Positions 22,501 through 34,194 of a stretch of DNA of 64,000 nucleotides are shown piece by piece; the first letter of the stretch is position 1; every line of letters begins with the position of its first letter. The translations under genes and the position numbers were made by a program. The DNA comes from Pempheris klunzingeri. Its lineage: Eukaryota > Chordata > Actinopteri > Acropomatiformes > Pempheridae. Below the pieces are notes generated by a model, which saw only the letters and a list, made by a program, of their open reading frames with translations, was not told the DNA's origin and made no database searches. Location of the stretch: the NCBI RefSeq assembly GCF_042242105.1, contig NC_092019.1:18893328-18957327 (forward strand), written 5' to 3'.

Positions 22501-25500
22501 ACTCACTGTTACGTCATGTGTCATTGGCTGTTGTTAAAGTATGTGGATAGTGGCATGTATTTGGCATGTTGTATACTCAGCCAACCATGAGTTACTTTTG
22601 TTCCTGTTATTTGGATTTTTTCACAGAAAATCCATGATGTCTTTGTTTTTGTTTTGCCCAACAGAAAGAATATCAGGTGCTTCTGTCACGTCATCACCAA
22701 ACCAGCCGATTGAGGGGAACCCTGTCAACATAACCTGCAATGCTGCTGGCTCTGTCTTCACCAGAGAGTGGATGAAGGATGGTTCAAATCTTTCTCAGGA
22801 TTTCAACAAAAAAACGCTGTCTTTGCAAAGTCTGAGTAAAAAAGACAAGGGAAAATATTCCTGTAGAATCAGCAACCCCATCAACAGTGAAGTAGCCACA
22901 TACATCATGATTGTTAACTGTAGGTAACAAACTGTACAGTGTATAAAACGATGACTGCCATAACAGTGTAATGCTGATATGTTTGCTGTAACACAGGATT
23001 TTTGACTTTTGTTTTCTTTCTTATTGGTGCTGTTTTCCAGATGGACCAGATAATGTTCAAATCAAAGGTCCAAGTGAGATACATTTGAAAAAGCCCTTGA
23101 CGTTAAACTGCTCTGCTGAGTCCACACCTGCTGCTACTTATACCTGGACACTGAATGAGATGGAGATACACAACTCTCCTGTGTTCACTAAAAGAACGAC
23201 TGAACTCTCTGACAGTGGCAACTACACCTGTGAAGCAAGGAATGATGTAACTGGGAGAACATCATCAGTGGTCCATCACTTGTCTGTAACAGGTACAAAG
23301 ATGGTGTTGACTGCAGATTTTGTTGATTCTCTTGGATACTGTGATTAACCCACAGTACCTCTGATAATTTAAAGAGTAGCAGATTTCCTAAAGTGTTTTT
23401 TACAGATCCATCCCATTAGCACCATGAGGCAGATTTATTTTATGCTTATGGCTTATGGACAATAATGGCTTGCAATTCAAAACTCCACTTAATCACCTTT
23501 AAAAGAGCACTCCAACATTTAACATTGCACTTCTGTTTTTCATTGTCTGTCTCAATATGGACAGACTGGAAAAAATGAATGCATGCAAATAGGTATAATT
23601 ATAACTGGTCAACTGTGAAATCAGGGAGAAATGATTGTATGCTTTGAATCCATGGGTATAAGTTCCTGGTTAATGCACCAAAAATTATGTTCTTATCCCC
23701 TTTTTATATAAACAGTCCCAGGCAAAGCACGCTGTTTGGGTGGTTGCATCGCTGGAATAGTATGTGCAATTTGTGCCGTCGGTGGAGCAGTTGCTTCTGG
23801 AGGATACTACTTTCATACAAAACAGTAAGTGGGTAATAGCTTTAAGATATAACCATGAAGCCATTATTGCCATTTTTGGAAGACTCAGAGACCCGGCAGC
23901 TAAAGGTGAAAAATAAGTCATGGTCAAAAATAAGAAAAGGTCAATACCAGATAGGCAAGGGAGGCTGGGCAAACTTATCCACGTAAGGACCAAGTATAGG
24001 GACAAGTCCAAAAAGCAGGCAGGAATCAGGCAGGCAGGGATGATGGCTGGGTTACATAGCTGAGAGCACATAAGACAGCCTGGCAGAGAATGAATGGGAA
24101 TGGTGGGGACATGTGTGCAGGTGGGCGGGTTTAGGGATGCTTTTCTGTGGTTGTAGCAATGAAGAGAGGAGTCCAAGATTCATTCAAGAAGTTTATGTAG
24201 GTGTACGAGCTCGGAGTCTAAAATCACAGGCATAGATGAGACTAAGGAATACAGAGTAAAGCTACCACATATATAGGACTCTACAAACTATATCTGGTTT
24301 CGGATACATGAGAGCATGTCCCAAGACTTGATCTTTCCTTAGAACAACCAGTTGTCCAGACAAAGCGGAGTCGGAAGAGTAGTATGCTGACTTGAGAGTA
24401 ACATATATACCATGTAAGACACAAGTTCCTACAGAATCATGTGAATCATTCTAACAGCGGGGGAGGTCAGGTGATGGTGTGGGCAGGCATGTTGGCGCGT
24501 GACAAGAGAAGAGCACGGACAGAAAATGTGGAACTAGAATCAGGCTGTAACAATACATTTTTGTTTACTCAACCAACAAAAGGTTGATGTTCACTTGCCT
24601 ACGTGCTGCTAGCCTCGCAATATATGTTTTCTGTATAGTCCTAAGCCTGATTTTAGCTCTGACTTTTATGCTCCTCAGTGGAGATGCACCTTGACATGGT
24701 ACAACTTCATAGTTCAAACTGTGAGGGATTAAGATTTACTAATAAATGGATATATTTGTTTTCTTTGTGTTTTGGTAAACAAGCAGTAACAATGTAAAAG
24801 GAGTTGTGCAGATGTCAGGCTCCATTTTGTCAGCGTCAGCCATTATGTAACATCTGTGACAGACCTTACATATGATCATCAAAACAATTTAATAATTTAA
24901 TCAGAGGCACCAAGTCACTGAGTAAACCCAGTTATTGTCCATATTATGTTGCAAAAAGTCAGATGATGCCTGTCTAATTTACATACTAATGACTGATTAC
25001 CTCTTTAAACAGAAAACGGACAAAAAAATCCTCTAATAGCAAAACCGTCTCCAGAACAGGTAACTGTCTCAAATGTTTTTGTGTGTGTGGGTGTGAGTGT
25101 GTTGTATATGTGTTTCTGTATTTATACAGTATTATTTCTTCCCTGAATTGAATTCCTCTAAGCATTGTTTGTTTTTCTTGTTGCGAAGGTAGCGGAGGAC
25201 AGGACAACACAGCGTACGCAGGAGGCCAGGTACAAGTCATCCTTTTGTTAACATGAAGAAACCAAGTTACTCTGATTCAGGCTACACAAGTAATCGTAAA
25301 AGCATTTACATACCAAAACCCTAAATGATTTGCAGTTTCTTTCCAAAAAGTAAGTGAATTAGTAATTTGTAAATCAGGATATGTTTATGATTCACAGATT
25401 ATATATAAGGTATATTATGTTATCACATATAGTCCACAATGCGATAGAGTACAGATCATGTCTTTGTTCACTATTGGAAGCATATAATATATAGCACAAA

Positions 25501-26110
25501 AGCCTGTATTCATTAACATTATTAACAGTAGTAGTTGTAATAGATGTAAGAAATTAGTAACAATAAAATACTAAGTTGCTTGTGAATCTACATGAAATAC
25601 TAAAATGATGCAAAGAATTTTGATGCTGAAATCTTAAATGTGAAATTCTTTTAATAATTTGCTATTGTACATTAGTGTCCAGTCTGTGATCATTTGTTTA
25701 GGATTTGTTTAGGTTAATTCAAAGACGCCTCCTCTCCCAGTCTATCAGACTGATAGACTAATGTCAAGATAACTGTAAATGCATGTTGGATTTTGTAGAG
25801 TTTTAAACAGACATGATTGGACTCCGTGAACTTTAAATCAAGACAGTTATCTAATATTTTTCCCAATCTTTTTCTTTCCCAGGAGCTGAACTATGCAGAT
25901 ATCCGTTTTTTCCAGAACAACGATGGTGGGAGAGTCCAGCCGGAGTTACAGAATAACTCATCAGAATACGCTCAGGTCCAAGTGGCTAACAGTCCTCCTG
26001 CAGCATCCTCACCTCCTACCTATGATGTCCACATGCAGCAAATGAAGAGGTCAGCTCCTCAGTCAGGTGCTAACGATGCACAACTTTACTCTCAAATTCG
26101 CAAGACCTGA
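16541..26110 (+). CDS. CEACAM1-like inhibitory receptor, seven Ig domains, ITIM tail
   Basis: Twelve exons: 16541-16586 (leader [15 protein letters not shown]), 16951-17271 (cysteine-free V-like domain), 18077-18355, 18766-19038, 20015-20293, 20511-20777, 22665-22919 and 23041-23292 (six C2-like domains), 23716-23824 (membrane segment, about residues 665-688), 25013-25059, 25189-25229 and 25883-26110 (tail). All phases agree; the product is 798 residues. The tail has two ITIM-type motifs, LNYADI (Tyr727) and SEYAQV (Tyr752), plus PTYDV (Tyr770) and QLYSQI (Tyr792), which do not meet the strict consensus. In known ITIM receptors such motifs recruit SHP phosphatases, so an inhibitory surface receptor is inferred. 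The ectodomain is shared with the inverted gene at 7247-12706; this copy carries one extra pair of Ig exons. A candidate polyadenylation signal is at 27148-27153. Confidence 0.88.
18077..20777 (+). repeat. Tandem duplication of an Ig exon pair
   Basis: Exons at 18077-18355 and 18766-19038 are repeated by exons at 20015-20293 and 20511-20777. The first members share the TDGGANLTI and DRVQLTDGG motifs. The second members open with the same [20 protein letters not shown] and end with HETSQP. The inverted gene has only one pair, made of the equivalents of the first and the last of these four exons. Confidence 0.85.
20995..22490. mobile_element. Insertion of about 1.5 kb specific to the right arm
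   Basis: The two arms match up to about 20993 (the ...ACAGGCAAAAGT phrase) and again from about 22490 (AGTCGATCTAAGAACTC). In the left arm these points are only about 40 bases apart. The intervening sequence has no clear coding frame, and I did not recognise terminal repeats, so its type is open. It is an insertion in this arm or a deletion in the other; insertion is favoured because of its repeat-like character. Confidence 0.5.
23825..25012 (+). other. Long intron before the tail exons of the ITIM receptor
   Basis: Intron of about 1.2 kb between the membrane exon and the first tail exon. The sequence at about 23880-24180 is GC-richer than its surroundings and may be repeat-derived. The long minus-strand open frame there shows no domain and is not called. 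Confidence 0.3.
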
Positions 26111-29100
26111 CCGCACTGGATATGATAGATCATGTGGTTCGGTCAGACTGGAGGCAGCTGGCCATTGTGGTTAGAGAAACTCGCTGTTCCTCTTTTGACT
26201 TTACCTGTTAAAGCACTTTAGCTGGTTAATTATCAACCAGTTAATGACAGTTACTGCCATTACTGATGACAGATGGAACAATGTTCCCCTTTTATTTACC
26301 ATAACATACATACTGGATAATAGCTTTCCTATCCCTTGTGCCTATGTGCACAGTAAATGCAAACTACACATATCTGAGTGGAGATATTCTCTGTTTGAGA
26401 TTCACTTGTTTGTTTGAGGCTAATGTTTGACACTGGTGTGGTGTCAAATTGCACTCCATATGTACGTCAGTTGAGATTCCGGCTTATCAGTTTTGGATTG
26501 ATTTTCATATTTTATTTACATCGTATAAAATGAAAAATATTGGTTATGTTTAGTTGACTTTTCAATGTATTACAGTGTACTAATAACCTTGCAGTCTGTT
26601 GTTCCAAAGGAGCATTTGAAGGATTAATAGACATATACATCTTTCTAATTTACTTACCATAATGATTAAGTTAAGCTTTATTATTCCACACACTAGCATG
26701 CAAAAATACATAGCAAGAAGGGATTTCTCCCTAGTTCCACTTGAACCACAGAAATAATAGCTGACTGCCAAAGTTAGAAGAATCTCCATGAGGTGTCCAG
26801 AGGATATTAGATGGATATCTGTAGGCACATTCAATTCCCACAAGTGTGATCAAAGTAATTCCGGACAAGGTTACAGTCAGTAAAAATTGCTATGTGATAG
26901 GATAATAAGGTGCATTCTCTATCAGCATATTTCCCTGAAAGGCTACAATGAGGTAATTCAAATAACTCAAACAGTGCAAGTAGAAAATAGAAGCAAATTT
27001 ACAAAACACTGTGTGATTTGCCACACATATCCTGACTTATGAATAATATATTTTGTGCTGTATTATCGTTTTAAGGCATTAGATGCAGTATGTCTGCAAT
27101 TACATTTTTAAAGAGGGTTTTGTTAGTGAAGCAAACAAGCAGTGTGAAATAAAGTAATTATGTCTGGTATTAATACAGGAGGAAGGTAATGGCATGAAAG
27201 AGAACGAAATCAATAATTTCTTCGGATCACAATCCAAAACCTTCGACAACCAACAAATAAATAACTTGACATTTTCACCAACAACTGAAGCGAACCTTTG
27301 AGTAAATTTTGGAGGGTATAGGAAAATTCAGTAATGCAATCTAAGGTAGAATAGCAGTGGAGTGCTACCAGGACCACAAGTTGGTGGAGTGGAAATTGAG
27401 CCACATTGTTTGTTACCCAAAACAATGAATTTGTCCGCAGGCAGTATTGTATCATAGCTGGTGTTGCTTAGACACCAAGGAGGATATATTTAGCAACATA
27501 GCATCACTTTTTAAGCTGTTATGGCGAGGTTGTCAAGATCCAACAGTTATGTAGCAACATAAGCATCCATTTGAAGTCATGCTGAATAAGTCCAATATCC
27601 TGGTAACTCCTGGGAAATATCTGGCTCTTTGGTGGCCCCATTTTGGGGTCTCATGTGTTCACTATATGTATCTGTCTGCAATCTGTTGCTGTCGTGTACA
27701 GTGGGTTTTTAGAGCTTTCCATACACAGGTGTAAAATGGAAAAATTACATGTGATATTACTTAAAACAACAAATACATGAAATAACAAGCAATATATATA
27801 TATATATATAACAGGTGTCTTTCTCAGTTTTAAAGGTGTTTTTGCGGAGCGGGACTTCACTTAAAGGCAGACAGTCAGATTTGTCTTCAGCCAGATCGAT
27901 GTCATTCTCCTTTGTTAGACTGTTGAGCAGCCATGCAGTAATCAGCTGTTAATGTCTAAGCACAAGTCTCAGGAATCAGAGTTGTACAGTATATACAAGT
28001 TCTATTTTACTTATATCTTCTTTTTAAAACAGTGATTGGTTCAGAACAGATGTGATGAAGAGAATGAAGTCTCCTAAGCTGAGCTCAGAATGAATCCCAG
28101 TGTGCAGATTTTCCCTCCCTATTAGTTACTCATTAGCAAAGATCAAAGTCCCTGTGGTTTTGTCACAGTTGATGGATTGAAAGGTAACTTTTCCACACTT
28201 TAATCACATTTTTTTTAACCTTAAGCTGCCATGAATTTACTTGGTAACAATCATGAAATTAAGGTTTTTTAATGGGATTTTAAAACTACTACTGTACTTA
28301 AATGAATTTCATTTGCCCATGAGATTTTCATAAACACCTCAAGGCAGGCATGGAATACAGTGGAGTGTTTTCAGGGGTAAATTAAGGAGTAAGTCATGGT
28401 TTTTAATGGGTATTCTTCTTGTTTCACAGAGAATCGTGCTGTAATATTTGTTTACCATTAACCTCTCTCCAGTCTTTGTACAACCATTCAGCCTGAGCAT
28501 AGCTTTGTCTTTAACTAACACACTAGTTAATGTGTGAATAATATTTGACCAAAGAAAGAGCACAGTGAATGTAAATCTGGCATTAAAGACATTGCATTTG
28601 TAATAATTTGACTGCTTATTCAGATGAATAAACTATTTTTTTATTAGCTGACATTTGTGGACATCTCACGTGCATATCCACACACATTGCAGTTTGATTC
28701 TACAACAGATTGTGCTTGTCTTTTTGTTCCTATTTCCTAAAGTATTTATTTCTTAAATACAGTGTATGCTCGCATGCTCACATTCAAAAGGAGGAATAGC
28801 TAGAGGGTGTGGGTTATCTACGTGGTCTATGGTCAACCATAAATGCTGGGGAAAGTTCAGTGCAGGTATATAAACCTGTCTTGTAAAACAGGAAAATGGT
28901 TCACTGTGCAGGATAGTCTATGTTTTAGTTATCATGATATAATCTGTTTAATACTGACAATTACTATTGTGTTTTTATACTATATTGGTTACTATAGTAA
29001 TTTATTCAATATTTGTTTTAATGGCACATACATGTCTCAACACCCAAAGGGGAAATAAGACAAACACTTCTGTTATTGTCCCTCTTGTAAATAAGGATTT

Positions 29101-29574
29101 CTTCATTTGTTCATGCAAACAGGTAAAGGTTGTTTTCATGCTTGCTTACGTGATGAAAGTGTGGATTTTAAAAGAGAATAGAAAGAGAAACTAGAAAATG
29201 ATAACATAGAAAGAAGACAGGGAGAAAGGAGTTGTATGCGAATATGCCAATGATACTGCAGGTAAATTACAGCAATAAATTCAAAGTTCAGCATGAATAA
29301 ATGTGTTGCTGTGCCAACCTAATGTCATCACAGTAACACAATCTCCTCAAATGACAGTGCACTAAAAGTACAGGGAGAGTGAATGACCGACAGCCATAAA
29401 TGAAAATGTTTTCAATTCTGCCCTCCTTTGTCTCTTCTAAACAAAGTTAAATGACAACTAGTCTTAAAAGACTTCTCTCTGAAATATATTGGAGTTTTCA
29501 CACAACTGGTTTTACTGTCTTGCTTTCAAAGCCTTTCGCCAGAAGAGCCCCACCTGTATAAGATGTAAATGGTA
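26111..29574. other. 3' untranslated region and intergenic stretch
   Basis: The first kilobase probably is the 3' untranslated region of the ITIM receptor (AATAAA at 27148-27153). Beyond it are only AT-rich sequence and a TA microsatellite near 27792-27810. No gene is seen. Confidence 0.35.
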
Positions 29575-29812
29575 AAATGGGTCTGTGTTTGTATAGCGCC
29601 CTTTCTAGTCATTTCAACCACTCAATGCGCTTTTACATCAAATCCTCATTCACCCATTCACACATCAGTCATTCAGGAGGAATCTAAGTTGGAGGAGACT
29701 ATTCTTTCACACACTTGCACAAGGGCACTTCGATATGCTGACTCATAGCTGGGTGAACCACCAACCTTCCGATTGAGGGACCCACTCTACCTCTGAGTCA
29801 CACCCGCCTTAC
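29575..29812 (-). mobile_element. tRNA-derived SINE
   Basis: Read on the minus strand the element begins GGCGGGTGTGACTCAGAGG, followed by GTAGAGTGGGT (A-box-like) and GGTTGGTGGTTCACCC (B-box-like), the internal promoter of tRNA-derived SINEs. The rest, ending near GGGCGCTATACAAACACAG, is the body of a very common teleost repeat. About 235 bases. Confidence 0.65.
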
Positions 29813-30487
29813 TGCTTACTGGTCATAGTATAGTGTGATGCTGGGAAGAGGATGAGTCATCTTTCCCAAGAGATAATTAACTTTTAATGTAATAAAAGCT
29901 CATTGCTACTGAAGGAAATACTAAAGGACAATTTCTTACTGTAAGTGCACTTCACATTCATGTTCAAGGTGCATCTCTCATATAACAAGACTCAAATGTC
30001 ACATCCGTGAGACTAAATAGTGTCATAATTTGAGAAATAGAACATATCCTTCTCCACCCATTTCTAGGCCTGGGTTGGCTGAGAGGGAGTGCTAACAATT
30101 CAGGCCATTTACTCTACATCTACCTTAAAAAAAGGAGATACAGGCAGTGCCATCTACTGTTTCATGCAATGCTTGAGCGACTATCGAGAACAATTGTGCA
30201 CTGTTCTTCTTGATTTAGACTGATCCATTTTCAAAAAACAAAACAAAACTTGCCAGTGAATAAAAGTAATCAAAACTGCACGGTGTGCTGTGATTACAGA
30301 GTCCCTGTGATGGTTTAAGGAAATTTCCTTTTTTTGTAGACTGAATCGATTTCATTATCAAGTAAATTCTGGTGTTAAACAAGATGATGATTTTGTAATT
30401 TTGAAGATGACGTTCTGCCTCTAACTCATTGTTGGTGTAAGAAATAACAAATGAAAGGAAGTGTTGTAGTTATTGTTTGAATCCACA
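29813..30487. other. Intergenic stretch before the Ig pseudogene
   Basis: AT-rich sequence with no recognised gene or repeat; it includes the presumed former promoter of the pseudogene at 30488-34194. Confidence 0.25.
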
Positions 30488-30737
30488 GTGAAGGCAGACA
30501 TCACAGTGACGCCCTACTGGAAGAATCTTCTCTGTGTTTTGCTGGGGACAATGATGGGTAAGAGCACTTTATGTATTGCTGATTTTTACCGACTTTTAAT
30601 CCAGTGGATGATTTAAATGGTTTCGTGTGATATTAAGACAGCTGGTGATATCATGGCTAAGGTCTTTAGGAGGCTGAAAAACATTACCCTCTGTGCTAAT
30701 TGTTTAATTTTATTCTTCTTCTAACAAACTGTATCCT

Positions 30738-30921
30738 ACTGAAAAAAAGGATCACACAAAAAATGGTAGTTCCTCAGCAGTACAAAGAACCTCATATGGT
30801 TCTTTAAAGGTTCCCTGCTGGTTCTTCAGCTTAGTTTAGTTCAGTTGGGTAAAAGTTTTAATTTTACAAAGACGCTATGAACCACTTTGAGTGTTATTTA
30901 GCACCATTTTTGTTTAGTGTG
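30738..30921. mobile_element. Possible short MITE in the pseudogene's first intron
   Basis: The left end (CTGAAAAAAAGGATCACAC, AAAAAATGGTAGTTC) and the right end read in reverse (ACACTAAACAAAAATGGTGC) look like imperfect terminal repeats of a common fish element that carries GGTTCTTTAAAGG phrases. No target-site duplication was confirmed. Confidence 0.3.
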
Positions 30922-33338
30922 ATTTTAATGTTCACCCCTCAGTGATGTATTTAAAGTTTAAACCAGCCTTATAAACCAGCCAAATAAAGCACTTCTACAA
31001 GGGAAAAGAAACTACCTGTTAGTATACAGTATGTATTACATATTACATAAAGATCTCTGGTAACAAACTAACATTAAATTTTTAGTTACAAAATATAACA
31101 GACCAACAAATATGTCCTTAAATCTAAACACATCTGGGTGATGCATTGGTGCTCTAACAGAGACCTTTTATTTTCCAGCTTCATTAAAGTCTTGCAGCTA
31201 GTAAATTAATGGATGTCTATAAAACCACGAGTGGTGGCATAACTGTAGAACTGATCGTTATTAATCTAACCTGCGGCAGTTGTTCTCATTTTCCTCCTGT
31301 ATTTGTAAAAGTACAAAATGTGTTTAAATATAGGCTACTGACTTTTTTCTTTTAAATGCCTAAAAAAGCAACCAAAAAAAGCATGGAAGCAACAGATGTT
31401 TGTTTTTTAATCTTGTCTAAAAAGACACAATAGAAAATCAAACTGAACTGGGACTGATAGATGCTTCATGGACAGGTGATTGTTAACCCAGCCAGAGAAA
31501 GAACCTTTTATAAGTCATGTGTCAGTAAATTGAAAATGCATGTGTAATAGACTATCGTGTGATACAGCCATGCTGCCTCCTCCTCTCTCTCAGGTGCACC
31601 AGGTTTTGAGGCCTGGGAGCAGATTTCCTGGACTGGTGAGGTGACAGCTGGTTTCACTACCACTTTCACCTGTTCCTCCTCTTGCTTCCCAAACTGTGAG
31701 TACACCTGGTCCTTTATGGGCCGCACGGTCGTCGGGAGCACATTAACCTGGACACCAGATGGTCTGGACAGTACAGTGGAATTACAGTGCAATGTGCTAA
31801 ATCCAGAAACAGGAGTCTCCAGCAAAATGACCTCCATTGTAGAAATTAAGAGTAAGTACAGCAGGTTAAGTGCTATACCAGTTGTGCCCATGTACTATAC
31901 TTAAATGCAATTTTGTACTTTACATGTCTACATTCATTTAATGCTAGTTTATACTTCCACTACACTGCATTTCAGAGAGAAACATTGTGAAGAAAAACTT
32001 CTCACATGGTTTCATTTCAAGTGTTTGAGATAAACATATGTAATATTTCACATAATAAGCAAAGAATCAGTCCAAAATTGTGAATGAATTCAGGTTTGTG
32101 AAGCAGAACTTTCTTCATCTCACCCCATTAATCACTTCACAACCCTTCAGAGTTTTCTTGGGAACTTTTGAGGGGGCTGGAACAGAATATGAAGTATGAA
32201 GGAACAACTTACTTCCACATTGATGCATCACAATCTAATGTTATATGGTATAATGTATGAGTTACGGGGGCCATTTTTCTGCAGAACGAATACTTTTAGT
32301 TTGACACTTAAAGTACATTTCAATTATATTTAATGCTAAGTACACTGATAGAAGTAAAAGATCTGAATACTTCCTCTGCTGTAGCTGTAACAAAAATGCG
32401 CTGAATCCATTATTTTCTGCATAAGATGCAGATTTAGACTGACACACAATTTAAATGTATTATCTCTGATGTGTGTTCTTATTCCTCTCTTCATGAATTA
32501 GAAATCTTCCCCATCTGCCGTCCTTTGCTACAGATCGAGTGTCTGTGCAAATCAGTCCATCAAATGCAGTCACTGGATCTGGTCTGCCATGATGCTGCAT
32601 CAGGTGACCTCTCAGATCTACTGAACCTTCAGACCCAGGTGGTCTGGTGCAAAGATGGGCAGAAAGTGACCCTATTTGAAAATATGCAGCTGCTGCAAAA
32701 CTCACTTCACTTTGACTCACTGCTGCCCTCCAATGCTGGATTCTACCAGTGTAAGACTGGTGTGTCTACAGCACCACAGACAAGAGTTTTCAGCCTGGGC
32801 TATCTGCTTAACTGTGAGTATTCATGAAGAGAAGACTAGTCATTTATTATTATCACTGGAGTGAACTTTCTAATCTTCCATAGTTGATCCATGAAATGTC
32901 ACCATCAGCGGATCTGACACTGTGTTTCCTGGCAGACTGAGTAAATTCACCTGCTTACCGAGCTGTACCTTAAATGTGGAGTGTACTGTCAAATGGCAGT
33001 TCAGGGGGGGTTTCCCCATTGGAATCTACTTTTCCGTCCATGATAATGAGCTCAGGTGGACCCCTTCCATACCTGGGGCTTTCCAAAACTTCACTTGCGT
33101 TGCAGAAAATGCAGCTGTTGGACGCTCTGCTGAGGCCACCAAAGTGGTAGAGGTTAAAGGTACTGACAACTGTTTAGTATTTGCACTTGCAAATTACGTG
33201 TTAAATCCAGTTTAATGATTTGATTTGTTCTGTTTGTGACAAAGTGGGTGAGCACTTCTCTTGATGTTCTCACCACTTGTCCCTGGATATTTCTATTTTC
33301 TTTCTATGTGTGTTTTGCTTTAATTAACCAGGCTGGTG

Positions 33339-34079
33339 TGGCCAGGCATTTACTATCCCGGGTGTATGTGTCAGGTTACATCTTGCATGAGGAACTTCAG
33401 TAAAACACACAGTCATTTAGTTCAGTTATCCTTTTATTAATTTGCAGGTTTAATTATGGTTCAATTGGTCATTCCTTTGTTATATTTACCTTTTGTTTGT
33501 TCTGACTCACCATGTGGGAGGAGTGTTTAAGAGGAAGCTGGCCACACACTTCCACATGGTTTAGATGATGTCAGCATGACATCATTGGGTCAGACCATGT
33601 GGAGGGGTTTTTTATTTGTTTCCTTTTGATAAATGATGGATTATTAGACTACATAAATTGTTTTTGCTTGTTTAGTTTTGAGGGATTGGATAAAAGTTCC
33701 GAGGGTTGTAGTATGTGCTTTGATCCTTTATTTTGATTTGCAGATTAGTTGCAACTCGGAATACACACGGTCCCCATGACCCCACATGGTAGAGCTGAAG
33801 TGAGCACAGGGGGGATTGGAAGCACTATTTAAGGAGTGAGAACTTGGATGCCGGGGGGGCTGGAGGCTGGTTTGAGACAGGAGGGCTGTGCTGTGACAGA
33901 AAATATTTCCTTTTCAGTAGCTACAGTTTAATTTTGAAATAGTGTTTTTTTTGTAAATAATTTTGTAATTTAAATGATTGAGCACTGTAAAATAAAAGTA
34001 CCTCTTTTTGCATACAAGAAGTCTGCTGAGTCTGTCTGCTACCACCTTCCTTGACTACTTTGGCCTGACTATTCTACAC
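33339..34079 (+). mobile_element. Possible solo LTR fossil in the pseudogene's last intron
   Basis: The block starts with TGTGGCC and ends with CTACA, has a TATTTAA element near 33823 and AATAAA near 33991, and interrupts intron sequence. This is the architecture of a solo LTR. No internal retroviral or retrotransposon sequence accompanies it and no clear target duplication was found. Family and age are not determined. Confidence 0.35.
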
Positions 34080-34194
34080 TGTTTGTCATCTTTACCCATA
34101 TACAGGGATTCCTCTCTCTGGATCAGAGGTGGAGCAGCTTGCTGGGTTTCTTGCAATGATCAGCCTGGGACTGTTGGTGCTTTTTGATTTATAG

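Larger units (their letters stand above)
16939..23317 (+). repeat. Right arm of the gene-sized inverted duplication
   Basis: Partner of 8607-11830. Homology covers exon 2 through exon 8 of the plus-strand receptor, introns included. The arm is longer because it holds an additional Ig exon pair (from within exon 4 to within exon 6) and an insertion of about 1.5 kb at 20995-22490. Homology stops at the exon 2 acceptor on the inside and just past the exon 8 donor on the outside. Confidence 0.9.
30488..34194 (+). pseudogene. Ig-superfamily pseudogene of GPI-anchored type
   Basis: Five exon-like blocks keep splice sites: 30488-30557 (leader-like, WKNLLCVLLGTMM, but GTG where ATG is expected), 31594-31851 (Ig domain with CSSSCFPNCEYTW), 32534-32813 (Ig domain, VSVQISPSNAV then VVWCKDGQKV), 32884-33159 (Ig domain with FTCLPSCTLNVECTVKW) and 34106-34194 (hydrophobic GPI-type end, GLLVLFDL). 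The third block is 280 bases, one more than a multiple of three, and its two halves read in different frames. The fourth block has TGA as its fourth codon, where TGG may have stood. A possible AATAAA is at 34348-34353. The extra cysteines make the domains unlike the neighbouring CEACAM-like ones, so the family assignment is loose. It was probably a surface Ig protein and is now disabled. Confidence 0.7.

Noticed and set aside
8607-23317. Whole inverted repeat as a false duplication in the assembly
   Set aside because: The arms differ by substitutions, small indels, one exon pair and a 1.5 kb block, and have different flanks, so they are not one sequence placed twice; long reads would still be the proof.
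23685-24176. Long minus-strand open frame (163 codons) inside the ITIM receptor
   Set aside because: It overlaps the membrane exon and its intron, has no domain, and its composition looks repeat-derived.
29575-29812. A functional tRNA gene
   Set aside because: Only A- and B-box-like parts are present, followed by a SINE body; no complete cloverleaf is seen.
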